A DNA stretch of 64,000 nt from Lucinisca nassula (lineage: Eukaryota > Mollusca > Bivalvia > Lucinida > Lucinidae), in assembly GCA_963580285.1 (NCBI GenBank), contig OY757020.1, forward strand, positions 103,047,497 through 103,111,496. Direction: 5' to 3'. The notes below the pieces were generated by a model. It was not told where the DNA came from, did not search any database, and worked only from the letters and a program-made list of their open reading frames with translations. Position numbers and translations under genes: made by a program. Positions 63,945 through 64,000 of this stretch are shown piece after piece. Every line of letters begins with the position of its first letter. The stretch's first letter is position 1.

Positions 63945-64000
63945 TGTATCAATGGCTGACAGTGTAGACACTGATCAGACTGCTCAGAGGAGCAGTCTAA
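63945..64000. repeat. Hairpin repeat cut by window end
   Basis: TGACAGTGTAGACACTGATCAGACTGCTC followed by the start of the opposing arm GAGCAGTCT; the rest lies outside the window. Confidence 0.6.

Overview
This is a window of animal nuclear DNA, most likely from a bivalve mollusc. Coding DNA is split into short exons with GT..AG introns, and the introns are packed with interspersed repeats: tRNA-derived SINEs of a molluscan type, hairpin MITEs, and elements built around tandem arrays. The species call is inference; no marker gene for a species is present.

One host gene is recognisable: the 3' portion of a sodium-dependent inorganic phosphate cotransporter (SLC20/PiT) on the + strand. Eleven exons between 2650 and 41212 join in consistent phase to give 462 codons and a TGA stop; the upstream exons lie outside the window. 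They cover the end of the first PiT repeat, the cytoplasmic loop (four short variable exons), and the complete second PiT repeat with its [13 protein letters not shown] and [11 protein letters not shown] signatures.

Intron 10 (26230-40968) holds the most interesting object: an apparently complete 7.7 kb DNA transposon (28040-35728). It has terminal inverted repeats of about 155 bp, a 3-bp target duplication CCA, repeated subterminal palindromes of the type GTTACGTACGTTAC, and one uninterrupted 1557-codon gene. The protein has two N-terminal Cys/His modules, a middle region that could be an RNase H-like transposase core, and a C-terminal region with the acidic motifs of a FEN1/PIN-type nuclease. 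I cannot assign it to a named transposon superfamily. It sits in a 144-bp satellite-type repeat that also received a SINE, which in turn received another array-bearing element.

The rest of the window (introns 1-9, and the 23 kb after the stop codon) is repeat DNA: about 18 copies of a ~300 bp SINE-like retroposon (S1); tRNA-headed SINEs (S2, S3, S4); 213-bp TTAA-flanked MITEs (F1) and relatives (F2); other hairpin MITEs (F3-F7); single MITEs with TA, 5-bp, 6-bp or 8-bp target duplications; and three long elements with AGCTCACC ends and tandem cores (48703-52038, 54763-57697, 61979-63149). Several otherwise different MITE families carry the same internal palindrome around CAAACAGTGTAGACCC. No second host gene was found downstream of 41212.
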